Source: Microcaldota archaeon (GTDB lineage: Archaea > Micrarchaeota > Micrarchaeia > Anstonellales > Bilamarchaeaceae). From it: a stretch of DNA of 64,000 bases. The translations under genes and the position numbers were made by a program. This document shows positions 52,063-60,626 of the stretch, in pieces (position 1 is the stretch's first letter; each line of letters begins with the position of its first letter). The notes under the pieces are model-generated. The model was not told the origin of the DNA and made no database searches. It saw only the letters and a list, made by a program, of their open reading frames with translations. The stretch lies in assembly GCA_016212525.1 (NCBI GenBank), contig JACRGD010000010.1:463860-527859 (forward strand), written 5' to 3'.

Positions 52063-52109
52063 TGACGATTTAATATAACTTTAAGAATAGTTAGACATAA
52101 ATTGATTTC

Positions 52110-52913
52110 ATGGTAGTAGTAATAGCCCAAAAATCACCAGTATCAACATCGCAAAGAGAAGCAGGATTGTTTTTTGACAAACTTCGATCAAGGGGATTTG
52201 CAGATCTAGACCATCGATCCAAACCTCTTTCACTTTTTGAATTCCCTTGCGTAGCACGAACAACTGCATATGATCGAGATCGAGTCCGAGTTTATGGCGA
52301 GTTCTTTAGAGCAGGACTTGTCGATGGAAAGATAAGAACCACTTCAGAACTAACTACCTCAAGAGAAACCGCGGGATTGGTATTTATCGGCATCGAAAAC
52401 AGGGCATATCCAGGCAGATACGAGATAAATGGATATGTAATAGCCGCCTGGGTAAAGGAATATGCTGCCCGATTTTTAGTCCAGGGTGCAGATCACAGAC
52501 TTGACCACATAACAACACTTTCAAACATCCACGCAGTCGATCCGGTGAGCGGATTAGAGACAACAAAAACAGCATTATTATACCAGGCGCAGCTCACAAC
52601 TTATGCGCCACCGGATATTGACGAGGGAATAAGACGCACTATAGTCGCGGCAAGAGTACTTGGAAGACTAAATAGGAGCTCGATTTACAGAAGGGCGGGT
52701 GAGGCGTTAGTCGAACTTGATCAAATTAAAGCAATAAAAGAAACAATAGCAGACTCAAAGAGACAGAGGGAGTTTAATAAAGCAATGAAAGAAATCGAAA
52801 CGGAATTAGGAGAAACATTCGCACCTCCAGGAAAGCCCCCACTTTCGCAAAGGCTCAAAAATGAGGCCGAACTCGAAACAGGATTTCTTGCTTTTCTGGC
52901 AAAGCACGAATAG
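52110..52913 (+). CDS. Unrecognised soluble protein
   Basis: The 267-residue protein has no signal peptide or membrane segment. Its first half mixes strands and helices (VRVYGEFFRAGLVDG, INGYVIAAWVKEYAARF), and its last third is charged helix (ELDQIKAIKETIADSKRQRE). A His-rich segment, ADHRLDHITTLSNIHAV, could bind metal. Not recognised. It lies between gyrB (divergent) and purQ, 50 nt from the latter. Confidence 0.6.
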   Translation: MVVVIAQKSPVSTSQREAGLFFDKLRSRGFADLDHRSKPLSLFEFPCVARTTAYDRDRVRVYGEFFRAGLVDGKIRTTSELTTSRETAGLVFIGIENRAYPGRYEINGYVIAAWVKEYAARFLVQGADHRLDHITTLSNIHAVDPVSGLETTKTALLYQAQLTTYAPPDIDEGIRRTIVAARVLGRLNRSSIYRRAGEALVELDQIKAIKETIADSKRQREFNKAMKEIETELGETFAPPGKPPLSQRLKNEAELETGFLAFLAKHE

Positions 52914-52963
52914 TTAAATCAGAAAAGCGAGCTATTTATTTCTTAATATACTAAATAAAGGTC

Positions 52964-53740
52964 ATGGGACTCAAGGCACTTCTAGTTAGCGGCTATGGAA
53001 TCAACTGCGAAGCCGAATGCAAATACGCCATAGAAAAGAGCGGCGGAGCTGCCCAAATATTGCACTTAAACACGGTGCTCGAAAATCCAAAAATACTCGA
53101 AAATTATAACATGTTCATGATCCCAGGGGGATTCTCATTTGGAGATGATCTTGGATCAGGCAAAGTGTTCGGAAACAAGATCAAATTCAGAATCAAAGAC
53201 GAACTTTCAGACTTCATTAAAGACGACAAGTTAGTCCTTGGGATCTGCAACGGCTTCCAGATACTGGTAAAGATGGGATTGCTTCCAGAGCCGGATTTTA
53301 TCCAGCGAACGACGCTAACATTCAATGATTCGGGCCATTACGAAGATAGATGGATCATACTTAAGGCCAATAAAAATTCGCCGTGCATCTATACAAAAGA
53401 CCTCGAATACCTAACATTACCCGTTAGACATGGCGAGGGAAAATTCATACCAAAAGACGCACAGACACTTAAATCACTCCAGGAGAACAACCAGATCGTA
53501 CTTCAATTTGTAGATGAACATGGAAAGGTTACAATGGACTATCCGGCAAATCCAAACGGTGCAGTTATGGGGATAACTGGAATCTGCGACCGGAGCGGCA
53601 GGGTGTTTGGTATGATGCCGCACCCAGACGCATTTACAATACCAGAAAACTGTCCCCTCTGGAGCCGTGGAAATGTCAAAGAAGCCACAGGACTTAAGTT
53701 CTTCAAAAACGCAGTCGATTACGCTAATGAAAAGATGTGA
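52964..53740 (+). CDS. purQ: Phosphoribosylformylglycinamidine synthase subunit PurQ
   Basis: Glutaminase subunit of FGAM synthase (purine synthesis). The 258-residue class I amidotransferase shows FMIPGGFSFGDDLGSG, the nucleophile Cys in LGICNGFQILVKMGLLP, and the His/Glu end in MMPHPDAFTIPENC. Normal length. Starts at ATG 52964 (AAAGGTC upstream). The next gene (HExxH lipoprotein) begins within or just past its end. purL and purS are not in the window; purP is at 42.6 kb. Confidence 0.94.
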   Translation: MGLKALLVSGYGINCEAECKYAIEKSGGAAQILHLNTVLENPKILENYNMFMIPGGFSFGDDLGSGKVFGNKIKFRIKDELSDFIKDDKLVLGICNGFQILVKMGLLPEPDFIQRTTLTFNDSGHYEDRWIILKANKNSPCIYTKDLEYLTLPVRHGEGKFIPKDAQTLKSLQENNQIVLQFVDEHGKVTMDYPANPNGAVMGITGICDRSGRVFGMMPHPDAFTIPENCPLWSRGNVKEATGLKFFKNAVDYANEKM

Positions 53741-53750
53741 GATGCAAAGA

Positions 53751-55070
53751 ATGGCAAAAATAACATCCAAATTTGTACTAATACTCATAGTAACAGTCTT
53801 GTTGTTTGGATGCCTGGGAATAGAACAGACAAACGAAAAAATCACTTCAAATACGTCTAAGACACAGGATCGAATTAAAATAGAACAACCTACAGACATA
53901 AGCCAACCAACAGATACAAAAGAAAATCAGACCCTAAGCCAAAGCGAGAATGGCTGCAGATTCAATAACCCCGCATGTGCAGATGGACAGGTTTGCAATT
54001 CCAACAACCAGTGTGTAGATCAGGTGAATTTCGATCATTTTTGCCCAATGGATCAACGAGTCAGCAGGGGATTGGATACCGATAGCATAACCGAAATGGC
54101 AACAATATTTTCAGGAAATTGTATTATTTATGATACTGGAACAAACCAATACGCCATCAAATTCAACGGACTGCTAGACACAAATGGAGAATTTTACGAT
54201 CTGGTCATATACGATCAGAATTCCAACGATTACTCTGTACATACGCTCTATGGTAAGAACGTACGACTTGGATCGGATCTGACAATTTCCATGACATACA
54301 CAGCCCAGGAACCGCGGCATCTCAAATTGTTTTTGCATCGCACGCGCGCGATCGATCAAATGGACATAATAGGAAATTGCGGGGACTATACGAGCGCGCA
54401 GAACTGCAATCAATTCTTACTAAATACAAGAAGATATACCGATGCAATGGAACGCGTAAGCGGGATTTCGATTGGCGAATGTTACGATCAGCTTAGATAT
54501 AGCTTCGTTAGCGACATTACCAATGGGCATACATCAGCATACGGAGAAATAACTACAATAACCGCAGGCACATTCGCACAGGGACTCTTTAATACACAAA
54601 ATTACGAGGGGCATGAGCCCATTCACGCGATGTATTTCTGCGCCAATATGCCGCTTGAGGATAATATGAATCATGCATTCTGGTTCGCAACTGAAGAGCA
54701 GATCGCCCGATCTTATGGAGATGTTGCAGCTGCGGATGAAGCACTACGCAACAACCAACATTGGATGGATCAGATAGCTCAGAATCCCAGCATCTTAGAT
54801 GGAGGCTCAGTGAGCGGAATCAGAGGAGGCGCAGACAACTCAGACACTATGATGAATGGGTGCCATGGTGCACAGAGTTATATATTCAATCGCAAGTACC
54901 TAGCATCAAGTGCCACCCAGCGAACGGCACTAGTAAGAACACTTTTTCAAAGAATAAAGAACGATCGGGCACTTCTAAGACCAAATGCAATGAATGAAGT
55001 AAATAGAATAGTTTGTGATGTAACTTCAGATCCAGAGTGCGCAGAGTTTTTAAGAGCACGATGTCTCTAG
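53751..55070 (+). CDS. Lipoprotein with HExxH zincin-like motif
   Basis: From ATG 53751, just past the purQ stop, the protein is 439 residues: a signal with lipobox LLFGC, a Thr/Gln-rich tether, a Cys module (CRFNNPACADGQVCNS and onward, spacing like EGF or disulfide loops) and a large domain. At residues 288-292 lies HEPIH, an HExxH zinc-protease motif, in the context NYEGHEPIHAMYFCAN. A possible third ligand follows in EDNMNHAF or ATEEQ. Not assigned to a peptidase family; the motif may be chance. It ends 4 nt inside the convergent YkgJ-like gene. Confidence 0.6.
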   Translation: MAKITSKFVLILIVTVLLFGCLGIEQTNEKITSNTSKTQDRIKIEQPTDISQPTDTKENQTLSQSENGCRFNNPACADGQVCNSNNQCVDQVNFDHFCPMDQRVSRGLDTDSITEMATIFSGNCIIYDTGTNQYAIKFNGLLDTNGEFYDLVIYDQNSNDYSVHTLYGKNVRLGSDLTISMTYTAQEPRHLKLFLHRTRAIDQMDIIGNCGDYTSAQNCNQFLLNTRRYTDAMERVSGISIGECYDQLRYSFVSDITNGHTSAYGEITTITAGTFAQGLFNTQNYEGHEPIHAMYFCANMPLEDNMNHAFWFATEEQIARSYGDVAAADEALRNNQHWMDQIAQNPSILDGGSVSGIRGGADNSDTMMNGCHGAQSYIFNRKYLASSATQRTALVRTLFQRIKNDRALLRPNAMNEVNRIVCDVTSDPECAEFLRARCL

Positions 55071-55579
55071 AGAGAATTTTCCGCCAGAACCTGAGAAGTT
55101 TCTTCGATTAGGAAATTTAGACAATCTTCTTTTTTTCCGTTCTTTTTATTCCACTTTGCAACTATCGATTTGTAGCTTTCCAGTTCCCGAACCATTGGCT
55201 CGACCTTGATGTCCGCACCCCTAACGCGAAACATAAGCGAAGAGGGAAGGGGGCAGAAGCGGGTATTGAGTTTGTCATTTATCTGATAGGGATATCGACG
55301 ACAACTCATAGGAGCGAACTCGTGAATAGTACACAAATTGTCCTTGCCCAAAAAGACGCATGGGTGAGAGGGCAGGCCCAGCAGATAGGCTCCTACACCA
55401 TCACTCGTATCAAGAACCATATCAGGATCATAGCTCAGGATTTTGAGCGGATGGAGAACTGCGAACTCGTGAGGTGTCTTTCCGGTATTTTTAGCAATTC
55501 TAAGAATGTCGAAGCTAGTTACCGTAATAGTATAGGTCTTACAGCATTTAGCATCGCAAAAAGAGCACGGATTTACCAT
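55067..55579 (-). CDS. YkgJ-family Cys-cluster protein
   Basis: The 170-residue protein has the Fe/Zn-chelating YkgJ cluster: CSFCDAKCCKTY at the N-terminus, HPCVFLGKDNLCTIHEF and PMSCRRYPYQ, the standard eight-cysteine layout with the final CRxYP. Members are thought to bind a metal or Fe-S cluster; function is unclear. It is convergent with the HExxH gene and overlaps it by 4 nt. Confidence 0.88.
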   Translation of the reverse strand: MVNPCSFCDAKCCKTYTITVTSFDILRIAKNTGKTPHEFAVLHPLKILSYDPDMVLDTSDGVGAYLLGLPSHPCVFLGKDNLCTIHEFAPMSCRRYPYQINDKLNTRFCPLPSSLMFRVRGADIKVEPMVRELESYKSIVAKWNKKNGKKEDCLNFLIEETSQVLAENSL

Positions 55580-55623
55580 TGCTTAGATCATTATCAGATT
55601 CAGTTTAAGTCCTTGCTTACACA

Positions 55624-56358
55624 TCAATCTTTCATCTGATCTTCTGAACCACCATAACCCAGATCAAAATTTTTTCCATAACCAAGTTCTGGATGCACAT
55701 TTGAAGAGGGACACTTTAAAACGGGAGAAGTCGATGCCACATCTTTCAAGAGCACAGATACAGAGGAATCCAACCGAGCATCTAAAAATAGAACTTTTGC
55801 AACATTAACAACAGCTGAGAGTCGAACGTGTTGAGCGATTAAAAAATCACGACATTTTGAGGCTTCTGGAGTAGGTAAAATAGCGTATCGGTTAGTTCGA
55901 CCCAGATCATTGTTTATAAAGGCCTCAATATCAGCCTTATCAGAAGGAGTCAAATCAGAAAAAACCAAAAAAACGCCCGATACCGAATTCAATAGGGATT
56001 CCAAACGAGCATTTCTTAATTCCACGAGCCTAGATGCAAGACCTACCTGGTGCTTGATTGGCATGTTAAGAGGAAAGTCAGATTCTCTAAATGGCGCAAC
56101 TACAGCACCAGCAGGACTATCAAGGAAACTTTTGAAAGCATTCAGAACATCATCCGCCTCACCAGACTTTTCAATGGTGGAGATGGCAGAGAGCTTTCGG
56201 TCTAAAGAAACTCCAGGCAGACTAAGAGTTGTACGTGCAAGTGCCAAAAAAGGATCTTCAAACCTCACAAATGCAGCAGATAGAAAAGTTCCAATGCGTG
56301 CAGAAACGGGAAATGGATCCGTCTGAGCAGGTGCAATTGAACGAAACAATTTTCGCAT
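55624..56358 (-). CDS. Unrecognised helical protein, look-alike of the 17.3-kb gene
   Basis: The 244-residue protein has no signal peptide or membrane segment; the first 30 residues are basic and polar. It is rich in Ser, Leu and Asp. Stretches EKSGEADDVLNAFKSFL and GLASRLVELRNARLESLL resemble matching parts of the protein at 17278-17763. The C-terminus is a Gly/Asn/Tyr tail. TATA TATTTATATT is about 28 nt upstream. Function unknown. Confidence 0.55.
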   Translation of the reverse strand: MRKLFRSIAPAQTDPFPVSARIGTFLSAAFVRFEDPFLALARTTLSLPGVSLDRKLSAISTIEKSGEADDVLNAFKSFLDSPAGAVVAPFRESDFPLNMPIKHQVGLASRLVELRNARLESLLNSVSGVFLVFSDLTPSDKADIEAFINNDLGRTNRYAILPTPEASKCRDFLIAQHVRLSAVVNVAKVLFLDARLDSSVSVLLKDVASTSPVLKCPSSNVHPELGYGKNFDLGYGGSEDQMKD

Positions 56359-56407
56359 ACAGATACCTATAGATTACCACAATATAAATATATCGATTAA
56401 CCAGAAC

Positions 56408-58201
56408 TCAACGATATGCAGGATTCTCGCACTTAAGTTTTCCAACTAATTGAGAAACCTCGGCTGGATCAACCTGCAAACGGTGCTTCTGCATTATGAC
56501 CGAGAGATTGCAGCCATTATCAGAAACTAGTTTCTCGAGATCCTTACCAGTTATCTTATGCAACCGATAGATCTTAAGAACAGCATCGACTCTGGCACCT
56601 TTGGTCATGTATTTGAGAACTTCTGGAACGGCAGCCTTGACAAATGAACCTTTTTTATATTCACTAAACAACTCAACCATAGTTTTTTCCAAATCAGTAA
56701 ACTCAAAACCATCGCGCCTAAGGGCAACGACAGTGTTTTCGAGAGTATTGGCAGCGAGCATTGGCTCAACTCCCAATTCGACCAATTTCTCAAAGACATG
56801 AAGGTTTCTGGATTTGAGCATTGTCGCAGCTAGATCCTTGTTCAGCAGTTTCTCAAGCCGCGAACGCTTCGCATCGATCGATTCACCAACTGAAACAGAA
56901 GACAATAATTCAGAAGTAATAGGAACACAAGGAATATCTGTTTCCGGATACATTCTGGCCTTGCCCGGAATAGGACGCATAAACGTTGTAGTTCCATCGG
57001 GATTTGCACGACGGGTCTCACCGGGAACATAGTCCATATTTGCCCGAACCAGGACATTTTTGAGTGCAGCCTTTGCAGCAGTCTCATTGGCCACAACCAT
57101 GACAAATGCATCATCAGAACCCACAGAAAGAGCGGATTTAACAGACTCGATTTCGCCTGAAGTTATTCCGTACTTCTCGAGTTGTTCATCGCTGTGAATT
57201 ATGCCCTTTACTCCGGCCAATTTGGCATAATCACTCATCTCGGTTCCATAACGCTTGCCACTCTGGATTTCCCGACCCAAAAGACCCTTGTGTTTTGGAA
57301 GAAGAAGACCCAAAATCGAGGAACCCGAATCGAGACCTTTTTTGATCAAAGAGGCAGAAGTCGATTTGAAAATCGAAGTAAGATCGACTGATAATGAATC
57401 GATCGGAAGGACTTTTTTCGACCGTATTTCGAAGATAATCTTTACTAGTTCAGTCTGCCGGTTAGCCTCGCCCTTTGCCAATTCACCAAGCATTTTTAGA
57501 TCCTGCGCTCCTTTGATCTCAACCCGGGTTCCGCCTTCAGTTGAAACGTTGATATCCTGACGAATAGTACCAAGACCACGTGCAACTTTTCCGGTAGATC
57601 TGAGCATCAGGCCGATTTTTTCTGCAACTTCCCGAAGATGATCACCATCTTTAATATCAGGAGCAGTAGAAATTTCAATAAGCGGAATACCCAGGCGATC
57701 AAGCCTATAGGTTGCTTGATTTTCGGAGTTGGAAATAATTCCAGCACTCTCTTCTTCAAGTGCAATTGAGGTTATACCCACATTCCCCTTTGAGGTTTCA
57801 ACATGACCATTAAGCGAGATTACTGCAGTTCGCTGGAAACCCGAGGTATTACTCCCATCGATAACCGTCTTTCGCATGGTATGTATCTCACTAACAAGAG
57901 TTGCATTGAGCTGTGCTGAGATCGAAAGAACCAGATTAAGAGCGTCGTCATTCATAGGATGCGGTGGTTCCTCGTCCAACTCAACAAGACAGTTATTTTT
58001 GAAAACCTGATATTCAAAATCCCGGCGCTTTAGATGCTCGGATTTAGAAGCTTCATCGACTTCGCCAAGTTCAGAGAGAACTGGATGCAGACGTCTATGA
58101 ATCATACAGATAGGTTTCTCATCCTCAGATATATCAGATGAACAATTACAGAAGAGCTTGGAGGTATTTAGTCTCTGATGGATTTCGATTCCGATTTTCA
58201 T
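56408..58201 (-). CDS. gatE: Glutamyl-tRNA(Gln) amidotransferase subunit E
   Basis: GatE, with GatD, converts Glu-tRNA-Gln to Gln-tRNA-Gln in archaea. From ATG 58201 (MKIGIEIHQRLNTSKLFCNC), the usual start with a TATA box about 25 nt upstream, it is 597 residues. It has the GatB-like kinase core (LELDEEPPHP, ISTAPDIKDG, LGTIRQDINVS), the GAD insert (about 280-395) and the YqeY-like C-terminal tail (MQKHRLQVDPAEV). Complete. gatD is 1 kb upstream on the same strand, separated by an opposite-strand gene. Confidence 0.95.
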   Translation of the reverse strand: MKIGIEIHQRLNTSKLFCNCSSDISEDEKPICMIHRRLHPVLSELGEVDEASKSEHLKRRDFEYQVFKNNCLVELDEEPPHPMNDDALNLVLSISAQLNATLVSEIHTMRKTVIDGSNTSGFQRTAVISLNGHVETSKGNVGITSIALEEESAGIISNSENQATYRLDRLGIPLIEISTAPDIKDGDHLREVAEKIGLMLRSTGKVARGLGTIRQDINVSTEGGTRVEIKGAQDLKMLGELAKGEANRQTELVKIIFEIRSKKVLPIDSLSVDLTSIFKSTSASLIKKGLDSGSSILGLLLPKHKGLLGREIQSGKRYGTEMSDYAKLAGVKGIIHSDEQLEKYGITSGEIESVKSALSVGSDDAFVMVVANETAAKAALKNVLVRANMDYVPGETRRANPDGTTTFMRPIPGKARMYPETDIPCVPITSELLSSVSVGESIDAKRSRLEKLLNKDLAATMLKSRNLHVFEKLVELGVEPMLAANTLENTVVALRRDGFEFTDLEKTMVELFSEYKKGSFVKAAVPEVLKYMTKGARVDAVLKIYRLHKITGKDLEKLVSDNGCNLSVIMQKHRLQVDPAEVSQLVGKLKCENPAYR

Positions 58202-58270
58202 ATCATCACAAACACAAAACAGATTTATACAAAAAAGCACTAATAGAATATAGAACATATATGGAGACCA

Positions 58271-58281
58271 AATTATAAATT
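58271..58281 (+). promoter_or_regulatory. TATA box of the 58.3-kb gene
   Basis: AATTATAAAT is centred about 26 nt before the ATG at 58302. A minus-strand element for gatE (TTGTATAAATC) lies about 50 bp away, near 58226. Confidence 0.5.
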
Positions 58282-58301
58282 TTAGCCGTCAAACACCCGA
58301 C

Positions 58302-59240
58302 ATGGCAAAATCACAAATAGATCCAAAAGGACTCATTGATGCTTATTGTAAATTGAGAAACGCACTCGAAAAGAAAGATTACGCAGCATTTTCAAGCACC
58401 ATTGAAGCTCCAGAGGGACAAAAGATGCCAAAGGAAGAATTCACAGATGACAATATAGAAATGTTACTGGGAATGCTACCGGACCCAAAAAACTTCAAAT
58501 CCCTTGGGGCCAAAGAAGAGAAAGACGACTGCGGTTATCTCTTTAGATTTGCAAAAGCAGACGAAGAAGGATCATACTTCTATGGAACTATCTTTTTCCA
58601 CAAAACCAAAGAAGGACCAAAATTCACAAGAATCTTACTTAAAAATGTCGATGGCAAAGGAGAAAAAGACATTGACAAACTAGCACTCGAACAGATAGAA
58701 AATGATCCGGATTTCGCACTAGATCAGAAAAAAGCGCTAAAAATGAGAAAAGAGGCAAGAGAAGCTGCCCAAATGGAGAAGGAAACAGCCCAGATAACCA
58801 TGAAAAATGAATATGAAAATGGCTGGACCCCAAGCATAAGCATGGTTCCTCCAAAGAACTGGTTTGATATGAATTCAAGCGGAAATTCAAACCAGGGAGA
58901 ATTTGAGACACTCACGATCGGCGGACTTGGATTTAGTAAAAGTGGAGAGCCGGATTATAGCACAAAAAAGAAATTTCAGTTTGCATATTGTAAGAGCAAT
59001 AAAAGCATCGATGAGTTCGCACAAACACTACAAAGTTCAAAATATACAATATCCAAAAAAACAAAGACCGGATTTATCGCCACAAGAAAGGACGATTTTT
59101 GGGGCAACCAATACCAGCAGGTGGAAAAGACACAGGGCGGATTTTTAGTTGGACTTGTAGATGGCAAGGAAAAAGGAGACTATGAAGAGGCAGTAAAAAT
59201 GCTCCAGAACTTAATGCCAACAGTCAAACTGAGATTCTAG
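58302..59240 (+). CDS. Unrecognised soluble protein between gatE and gatD
   Basis: The 312-residue protein has no signal or membrane segment. First half: helical start (DAYCKLRNALEKKDYAAF), then strands with RFAKADEEGSYFYGTIFF. A long Lys/Glu/Met helix (about 125-170) separates it from a second half rich in Gly, Lys and aromatic residues (PPKNWFDMNSS, KKFQFAYCKSNK, TGFIATRKDDFWG). The two halves could be related domains. Not recognised. It is on the opposite strand to both gatE and gatD. Confidence 0.6.
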   Translation: MAKSQIDPKGLIDAYCKLRNALEKKDYAAFSSTIEAPEGQKMPKEEFTDDNIEMLLGMLPDPKNFKSLGAKEEKDDCGYLFRFAKADEEGSYFYGTIFFHKTKEGPKFTRILLKNVDGKGEKDIDKLALEQIENDPDFALDQKKALKMRKEAREAAQMEKETAQITMKNEYENGWTPSISMVPPKNWFDMNSSGNSNQGEFETLTIGGLGFSKSGEPDYSTKKKFQFAYCKSNKSIDEFAQTLQSSKYTISKKTKTGFIATRKDDFWGNQYQQVEKTQGGFLVGLVDGKEKGDYEEAVKMLQNLMPTVKLRF

Positions 59241-59276
59241 ATCCCAAGGCCAGAAAAATAGGTTTAGGACAGACGA

Positions 59277-60608
59277 TTATTCATCAGAGTCAAATACAGA
59301 ACAGGAAGTCAGCTCGCCTGCAATATTTTTCATCATGAGCTCTTTGACTTTCTTTGGATCTTTAGTCTGACCCAAAACAAAGCACAATTTTGCATACGCT
59401 GCTTCAGGAGTCCAGTCTGCACCATCACCGATCATGCCGGCATCTATGAGCAATCGACCAGTTGTATACACCCGCATGCAGATACGTCCGGAAATAGTCT
59501 GAGGAGCCATAACAGTGGCCACGCCAGATTGATTGAGAGCCTTAACTTCGTCAAACACGCTAATAACATTTGGATCGTTAAATGGGTTCGTAGCTACATG
59601 ACCAAGACCCAGACCAACAAAAACTACGCCATCATAATCACTTAATTTAGATATGAAGGATGGCTTAAGACCTGGATGGGCATAAACGATCGCTACATTT
59701 TCATTTATTTTATCGGAAAACGAAAAATCAGATTTGGAGGATTTAGGAAGTGCTGGCGAAAGCGATTCGAATCGGGAATTTCCATAATCAGAAAGGAACA
59801 GGGGCTTGCCATTTATCGTCTTAAATGCATCACGCCGTGAAGTGTGCATCTTTCGAACCCGAGTACCCCGGTGTATGTGGCAATAGGTATCGTTGGTAGT
59901 TGCATGCATGCACACAGACACCTCGCCGAAATCTTTTGTCGCAGCATAGACTGCATTAACAAGGTTCATTTCATTCTCGCTGGAGGGTCGATCCGAACTT
60001 CGCTGAGAACCGACAAGAACCACCGGAACAGGAAGTTTTTGGAGCATGAAACTAAGTGCGCAGGCAGTGTATGTCATAGTATCTGTACCGTGCATTATCA
60101 CAACGCCCTGGGCACCTTTTTTGATCTGATCCTCAACTTCTTTTGCAATGAGTTTCCAATGGTAAGTACCAAAGTCCTCGGAAAAGAGGGAGAAAACCTG
60201 TTTCGAGCGGACATTAAAATTAGCCAATTGCGGAAAAGAGGCTCGAAGCTCGGATGCTGAAATCGAAGGATATACCGCACCAGTCTTGTATTCGATCTTT
60301 GATGCGATCGTTCCACCGCAGCCCAAAATTGAGACAGCACCCGAGGGATCATCAGAATCAGAGGAGAGATCAGATGCTCCTGGGGAAGAAGATTTTTTGG
60401 ACTGATGATCTATGAGTGAGACATCAGAAACACTCAGACCAACATTATAACCACTGTCCAATTTGAGAACCAGTATTTCCAAATCACCCGATAAAGGACG
60501 GGGCATAAGAAGACCCTCAAATTCGCCCCCCTGAGACTGGACACGAATGCGATCGCCAATAACTATTTTTTTTGCCTTAAGTTGTGCCTCGATTTTTGGA
60601 CCATACAT
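59277..60608 (-). CDS. gatD: Glutamyl-tRNA(Gln) amidotransferase subunit D
   Basis: Asparaginase-like subunit that supplies ammonia for Gln-tRNA synthesis with GatE. The 443-residue protein (ATG 60608, MYGPKIEAQL) has an N-terminal small domain (about 15-70), then the type I asparaginase fold: GCGGTIASKIEYKTGAVYP (first catalytic Thr), VVIMHGTDTMTYTACALSF (second Thr and Asp), and VLVGSQRSSDRPSSE with the Lys-equivalent region. Normal length. It sits between aglB and gatE on the minus strand. Confidence 0.95.
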   Translation of the reverse strand: MYGPKIEAQLKAKKIVIGDRIRVQSQGGEFEGLLMPRPLSGDLEILVLKLDSGYNVGLSVSDVSLIDHQSKKSSSPGASDLSSDSDDPSGAVSILGCGGTIASKIEYKTGAVYPSISASELRASFPQLANFNVRSKQVFSLFSEDFGTYHWKLIAKEVEDQIKKGAQGVVIMHGTDTMTYTACALSFMLQKLPVPVVLVGSQRSSDRPSSENEMNLVNAVYAATKDFGEVSVCMHATTNDTYCHIHRGTRVRKMHTSRRDAFKTINGKPLFLSDYGNSRFESLSPALPKSSKSDFSFSDKINENVAIVYAHPGLKPSFISKLSDYDGVVFVGLGLGHVATNPFNDPNVISVFDEVKALNQSGVATVMAPQTISGRICMRVYTTGRLLIDAGMIGDGADWTPEAAYAKLCFVLGQTKDPKKVKELMMKNIAGELTSCSVFDSDE

Positions 60609-60626
60609 GGTAATCAAACTCGAAAT

